From Nymphaea colorata (Eukaryota > Streptophyta > Magnoliopsida > Nymphaeales > Nymphaeaceae): 64,000 bases of DNA. The notes beneath the pieces were generated by a model that was not told the DNA's origin, made no database searches, and worked only from the letters and a program-made list of their open reading frames with translations. The position numbers and the translations under genes are program-made. Shown here piece by piece: positions 59,033 through 64,000 of the stretch (position 1 is the stretch's first letter; each line of letters starts with the position of its first letter). The stretch covers positions 498,001 to 562,000 of the forward strand of contig NC_045149.1 in the NCBI RefSeq assembly GCF_008831285.2, read 5' to 3'.

Positions 59033-59875
59033 TTAAAAATCATCACCATAGCCCAAGTCGCCCTCCACTTTCTCAGCAGCCTCCTCGGCGATCTTGTCCT
59101 CCACGTAGTCGACACCCTCGGCCAATGCCAGCCCACCCAATACGCCCGCCACCGCGCCCACCGCCAGCCCCGTTCCTACCCCGTACTTGCTTCCCTTTGA
59201 AGGCGCCGAAGCCGTCGGCGCACTCCCATACCCCGAATCGTATCCTCCGCCGTAATACTGCGGCTGCGGTGGGGCGGCACCGTATCCGCTTCCATACGCA
59301 CAGGGATATCCGTAGGGAGCCGGAGGCGCGCCGTAGGGAGCCGGCGGCGCGCCGTAGGGAGCCGGTGGCGCTCCGTAGGGAGCCGCGTATGGGTAACCAG
59401 CAGGCGGCTGGTAATCCCTGGTGGCTTGGCCATAAGGCGGCGCGTATGCACCCGGTGCAGGATAGCGCATCTCGCGGACGGTGGCGCGGACGATGAGTTT
59501 GCCCTGGGGCCGGCCGGACGGGCGCTTGAGCTTGAGCGTCGTCTCGTACGGCTCGCTGAAGCCGACCTCGTCGACGATGTCCTTGAGGGGAAGCTTAGCG
59601 GATCCGACGAGCGGCTTGGTGTCGCCGGAGGAGCCGGCGTGGACGACGTCGATGTGGAGAACGGCGTCGTCGAGAGGGGCGCCGCGGAGGGGGATGGTCA
59701 GCTTCTCGTTCCAGGCGGGAGAGGTGTCGCCCTCCTCGTCCGCCCTCGTGGTCAGCTTCGACGACGGGTCGATCCAGGCGACCACGTAGGGTTTGAGATC
59801 GCCGTTGCGCCAATTGACGTTCTTGAGGTCCTTGGCGGAGGAGAACGTGATGTCCAGCTCGAGAGGGTACGCCAT
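59033..59875 (-). CDS. SRC2-like C2-domain protein
   Basis: A 280-residue intronless gene. Residues 5-133 form a C2 domain ([62 protein letters not shown]), a Ca2+/phospholipid-binding fold. Residues 136-220 are Pro/Tyr/Gly-rich with repeats of YGAPPAP at 167-187. Residues 230-262 hold a Gly/Ala/Leu-rich hydrophobic stretch ([20 protein letters not shown]) followed by an acidic tail ending GYGDDF. This architecture matches plant SRC2 (soybean gene regulated by cold 2), a membrane-associated stress protein. I chose MAYPLELD as the start rather than the in-frame ATG 45 nt upstream, because the C2 fold begins at once and the upstream extension is just Ser/Pro/Phe-rich leader. A TATA box lies about 85 nt upstream, so the longer start would leave a very short 5' UTR. 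Strong GC bias relative to the neighbourhood. Confidence 0.93.
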   Translation of the reverse strand: MAYPLELDITFSSAKDLKNVNWRNGDLKPYVVAWIDPSSKLTTRADEEGDTSPAWNEKLTIPLRGAPLDDAVLHIDVVHAGSSGDTKPLVGSAKLPLKDIVDEVGFSEPYETTLKLKRPSGRPQGKLIVRATVREMRYPAPGAYAPPYGQATRDYQPPAGYPYAAPYGAPPAPYGAPPAPYGAPPAPYGYPCAYGSGYGAAPPQPQYYGGGYDSGYGSAPTASAPSKGSKYGVGTGLAVGAVAGVLGGLALAEGVDYVEDKIAEEAAEKVEGDLGYGDDF

Positions 59876-59956
59876 TGAAGGGAAAGGGAAGGAAGGAGAT
59901 GTGCTTGGGAAAACGAGCAACGATGAGGGTGAGGTGGTGGGATGGGGAAATCAGGC

Positions 59957-59966
59957 TTTATATAAA
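59957..59966 (-). promoter_or_regulatory. TATA box of the SRC2-like gene
   Basis: tttatataaa, read on the - strand about 85 bp before the ATG, is the only good TATA match in the proximal promoter and sits at the usual plant distance for a 50-60 nt leader. Confidence 0.75.
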
Positions 59967-60571
59967 GAGGGGACAACCGGTCGAGATGCTGCTTTCCTGG
60001 CTTGCGCTGGACACTCTCGTCAGTCCCACCGTGAAAATTCACCTTGCCCCATTGTTCTTTTAAGATATTACCTTAACGCAGCTGCTTGTAGATGTATAAA
60101 ATATAAAATGGATTGCTAATTTATTATCTTTTTTGGAAATAAGTCATTACAATTTGCAACAAAACAAAATCAGGACTTCCATTGTAAAATGTTCACAAAG
60201 TAAACCCCGAAAACTTTTTAGAACAACCAAGTTTCGTTCTAACGGTTTTTATGTTGTAAAACGTGACGTCAAAAAATATGTTCTAATTCAGGTTTTGTAA
60301 AAATGCGAATTATGGATTTTTAATTGTTTAAGTGTAATAAAACATTACTATGATTTGTTTTTAACAAATTTAAGCCAAAAATATTAAAACATATATTTAT
60401 TTTTAAAAAGAGGAGCAGTTTCCGAGACCGCGTATAGCAGAGATATTGTCTGATAAACTTTAAATGGCGGTGCAAAAGGGCATTCCATCATCGGCGAAAC
60501 CAGTAGCGCTTCGTAATTTTATTGCCAAGGCGTCCCTTTGTGAACTGGTGGCGCACCTTTCCTCAGCCCGG

Positions 60572-60615
60572 ACCGCCACGTGGCGGTAGACTGGTGAGTG
60601 GTGACAACCGGTTGT
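60572..60615. promoter_or_regulatory. Palindromic G-box and CCGGTT palindrome upstream of the SRC2-like gene
   Basis: A perfect 16-bp palindrome ACCGCCACGTGGCGGT (60572-60587) contains a CACGTG G-box. 17 bp further lies a second perfect palindrome ACAACCGGTTGT (60604-60615). Both are about 700 bp upstream of the SRC2-like start. G-boxes are bound by plant bZIP and bHLH factors; the assignment to this gene is inferred from position. Confidence 0.5.
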
Positions 60616-62763
60616 TGACTTGATTGCAAGGACGTAAGAGGCAAGGCATATTCGAGAAAGGAGAACCGTCCGATTCTCTTAAATTTCCTTTTGAAAGTGA
60701 CATGTGTTAACCAACACGGAGTGTACACGGGGTATCTGCTTTTGCTTTCAGATTACCATTTAACCCAACTTGCCTTGCTCGAGTGATCAAAGAAGACTTT
60801 TCCGGTCGCTCTAGAAAGGGATTTTTTCTTGTTTTGCTCCAACTTTAGTTATAATTTGAAAAGCCCGAAGTATTTGGAAACCATGTCTTGCATGCTTTTT
60901 AATGATCCCCGTTAGTTTGAAAATGGAATTTTTTTTTAGCAAAAAAGGTAAAATTATAATTTAATGATAAAAAAATTTTACTTCGAGTTTTTATTTTACA
61001 GATTTAAAATAATTAAGTCTTTCTTTTATAAAAAAAAAAAAAGTTACGAAAGTTAAAAAACAAAAACACGAAAACGGATGTCCCCGAACTATAAGACCTT
61101 CGATTCCAAGTCACAAGGTAAAAAAAGAGTGACGTCTAAACGCTGGATCTACGTACGATGAAGACTTATATATTTGTCATTTTCAGCTGCACTAAATGCA
61201 TCAAAACCAAAATTTTCGCATAAATCTGCCACCAATCTGATTTACTCATACCTCCCCATGCTGTGAAAAGGAAATCATTGAGATCAAAAGGGAATATAAA
61301 CTATGAAGGCCTGTGACTACTTCATATTTGAAATCCATGAATTTAACGTGAATCTGACTCGGCATAATTTCCCTAATGTGGTAAAAGATTCACTCTAAAA
61401 TCCATGATTTATCAAAATAATGGTCTTATATTAGACCTAAGATCCACACACAAAGTCTTTGTTTTACTTTTGTACGTTGAAAAAAAAAAAAAAACTGATT
61501 TAAGAAGGGAACGGCCTGATCTTAAATGTCTGGATCTCGAATATGGAGGATTTTAGATCAGAGACAATTTAGGGTGCTTTGCTTTGTGGTTCTTTTTGTT
61601 GTATTGGACTCATTATTTAGACAAAAAAGTAAATTGTAAAGCAAGAGAAAACATGACTATGATATTCACATTTATTCTTATCTAAGGTCCAACGAAAGAG
61701 AATCTCAGGTCCGCAGATCTAAGATCATTGGGGATATTACATCACCAAGGATCTCAAATACTCGATTTAAGAAATGCACCATAAGCATACCTCTATATTT
61801 GTTGGCCGTGAGCTATCACAAGTTACATGACTACGAACAAAGAATATGAGTGTTTGTTAAGTCAATTGCTGAATTAGTAGAACAACGTGAGTATAAACTA
61901 CTATCAAGCCTGAAATTCACGTTTCAAGTTCTATTTGACGAAAGCAGAGTGTATAACTATAATTGAATTCTTACACTGATTGTTCTCATAAGCTTATATG
62001 AACTGACTTAAATTTAGAGCTACCTCATGTGTTTGCACCATTCACCTAGAAAACTAAGCACACGCAACAAGTACATGCTTTTTTCTCCATTTAACCTTAT
62101 AAACCGGGAAGAAGCAAGAAGTTTTTTCTCCTATGGTAAGTTGAAAATTTTCAAAGAAATTAAAACAATTCTTTCTTGGCCCATCAAGGAAAAGGAAAAC
62201 TATCTATGCATACGTGTAAAATTATCCAATCATAAGAACTTTAGATTGCATTAAACTTGGTCACATATATACACATTGATCTGTTCCGGCGCACGATTTT
62301 GAAGACAGCATATTATCAGAAAAGTGGAGAGCAGGTGGTAAGAGGAAAATCATAAATAAAGATCTAGAATCAACCTGCAATCTGATGTTTAATTCGTTCC
62401 TCTAACGGAGAGGTAAGAATGGTTACCACATGGTTTATTTGAGATTTTTTTTCTCTTCTTTTGCTGTACCAGGAAGGCAATGGCTTTGATCTACATATTA
62501 AAAAAAGCCAGAAACCTTTCTGGATTGTAAAGTCCTCCAGTGTGCAAAAATACTCAAGAAGTACGAGTTGGTATTGACCCCGTTTAAACTTGAGGATGAT
62601 CTTCCTCATGAATTACGGACCAAGAGTTCATATTTTCTCCTGCAGGTCCCAAGTACATAAATCTTGTACAGCCAAAATTGATTTGGGTTTTCTTTTCTAC
62701 TAAAAAAGGAAAAGAAAGGCACAAGCAGGCATCCTAAAACCACTTAAAAAAACACAAAAAGTT
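60616..62763. other. Intergenic, AT-rich, no gene
   Basis: Between two genes that are both on the - strand. Contains A/T homopolymers and no motif-bearing frame. The short frame at 62027-62254 has no recognisable domain. Confidence 0.5.
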
Positions 62764-62886
62764 TATTTATTCTCATTATTTAAGGCAGTTCAATTTTGTA
62801 GACAAGCTGGTCCATGATGCTACTAGTGCTATTATTGATCACCACCATTCATTATTAATATCGTAAATAGGGTTTCGTATGCACTC
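62764..62886 (-). terminator. 3' UTR of the M1 aminopeptidase gene with AATAAA signals
   Basis: About 115-125 nt downstream of the stop codon the - strand reads aataatgagaataaataaac, which contains AATAAA polyadenylation-type signals. Confidence 0.5.
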
Positions 62887-63780
62887 CTATGCTGCAAGGC
62901 TTTTAGAAGCAATCTCATAGACGTTCTCTGACAGCCCATTGGCACAGACAATTTTCTCTAATTGAGCCTGCAATTGGAAAAAAATGATATATCAAAATGA
63001 GTGAGAAAAAAAAAGGATAACCACATTGAACCAATAGATTGCTCACATCTTCAAGTTGTCGAAATGCTTAATTTTAAATCTCAAGCATCAGCGGAAAATT
63101 TTGACAACAGAATTTTTTCATGGAAGCACAGTTTAGCACATGTTGCACATTAAATCTACCTTCGCAAGTGTCTGTCGATCCTTGTCATAACGCTTCCATC
63201 TTGAGAATGCAGATACCATGCGTGAGGCAACCTGCAAACAGCACACATAAACAACTAATTGCTAAAAAAAAAAGACCGCTATAAATACCAAAACTTCTTC
63301 CTGTTTCGTAACTTTTCTTGCCTCGAAGCACAAGGTTCACCAAAATGATATGGATACAGACCTGAGGATTTAGTTTGTCAAGTTGTGTGACAATATCTCC
63401 CAAGAACTCATAACCAGAACCATCCTTTGCATGGAAGTTCACAGGCGACCCACAGAATCCACCAATGAGAGAATAGACCTAACATCCAAATACAATGTTC
63501 TCCAGAATAAAACAACTGAACGGGTAGGTTGCAAAGTTTGTACAATTAAAATTCAAACAGGTTCAAATGCACAAGTCCACATAGATTCAATACCAAACTG
63601 AAAAGGAAAAAAGTAGCTTCTCTGCATCCAAATGCTATTAAGTATTTATGAGCAAGAAACCGCTTGAACCTTGTTGGGATTACGAAGATCGAAGGCTGGG
63701 TGGTCCAACAACTTCTGCACATTCTTCACATTCCCAGGGATGTCAGAGACAGCTTGGAGAGCAAGCCATTTATTCACAAC
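62887..63780 (-). CDS. PepN-like M1 family aminopeptidase, C-terminal exons (partial)
   Basis: Four exons with GT..AG borders, all phase 0: 63670-63780 (37 codons, [18 protein letters not shown]..), 63362-63478 (39 codons, [20 protein letters not shown]..), 63160-63231 (24 codons, [20 protein letters not shown]..) and 62887-62967 (26 codons plus stop, ending [14 protein letters not shown]). These match in order the C-terminal helical domain of bacterial PepN (known landmarks there: KWFALQA, FHAEDGSGY, NPQVASR) and the plant puromycin-sensitive-type aminopeptidases. The zinc site (HEXXH) and GAMEN motif lie outside the window. The enzyme removes N-terminal residues from peptides. The upstream intron begins at 63781 and includes a (TA)n tract; no further exon is visible before 64000. 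Confidence 0.92.
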
Positions 63781-63915
63781 CTACAGAACAGGAATTCTGT
63801 TAGAATTCTGCAAGCTCTCTCTCTCAACAAACAACCTATACTAGCAACATTCTACGAACAGAAACAAAAAGGATCTCAAAGTTCTGCAAAAATTTTTCAA
63901 CAATTCGATATTCAA

Positions 63916-63918
<3 letters not shown>

Positions 63919-63951
<33 letters not shown>
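63919..63951. repeat. (TA)n microsatellite in aminopeptidase intron
   Basis: About 30 bp of uninterrupted TA within the intron upstream of exon 63670-63780. Confidence 0.95.
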
Positions 63952-63953
<2 letters not shown>

Positions 63954-64000
63954 TTATGACTGGTAAGAAATGGATGACCTGTACAAATGATACAGAGTTG

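Noticed and set aside
59426-59878. Forward-strand 150-codon frame opposite the SRC2-like gene
   Set aside because: Antisense shadow of a GC-rich coding region; the C2 domain is clearly on the reverse strand.

Overview
This window is nuclear DNA from a flowering plant. The evidence is spliceosomal introns with GT..AG borders, plant gene families (a SRC2-type C2 protein, a PepN-like M1 aminopeptidase, a plant transmembrane protein), LTR retrotransposons primed by tRNA-iMet, FAR1/MULE and hAT transposase remnants, and a fragment I recognise as chloroplast inverted-repeat DNA. The species cannot be fixed from sequence alone. It is gene-poor and repeat-rich: only three host genes are visible in 64 kb.

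Layout. 1-2769: decayed Ty1/copia pol, + strand. 5056-7261: gene-less LTR retroelement, + strand. 7262-9350: AT-rich DNA without genes. 10433-12400: broken hAT transposase. 13960-18540: FAR1/MULE-type transposase relic flanked by GATAAC-rich repeats, including a six-unit tandem array. 20239-22290: a second member of the gene-less LTR family, on the - strand. 25528-27563: host gene for a signal-peptide/transmembrane protein with an apparent 1-nt frameshift near its 3' end. 28202-33352: Ty3/gypsy chromovirus (- strand, TSD CAACA) carrying a chloroplast-derived insert and a patch of copia 3' end. 33960-46560: hAT relic (- strand) split by copia element C (34094-44369, TSD AACAT), which is itself split by copia element B (35938-41382, TSD CTTAC). 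49455-50910: about 115-bp tandem array. 51156-51985: CACTA-like subterminal repeats. 52440-54400: decayed Ty3/gypsy pol of the Tat type. 59033-59875: SRC2-like C2 gene (- strand). 62887-63780: last four exons of an M1 aminopeptidase gene (- strand), continuing beyond the right edge.

The three host genes do not form a pathway or operon. The main story is transposon ecology: a nested retrotransposon stack readable from target-site duplications, a gypsy/copia chimera, organellar filler DNA, and a coding-free LTR family with two copies. I found no CRISPR, phage, bacterial operon or tRNA gene. Element boundaries come from TG..CA ends, PBS/PPT and TSDs read by eye; no alignments or database searches were run.
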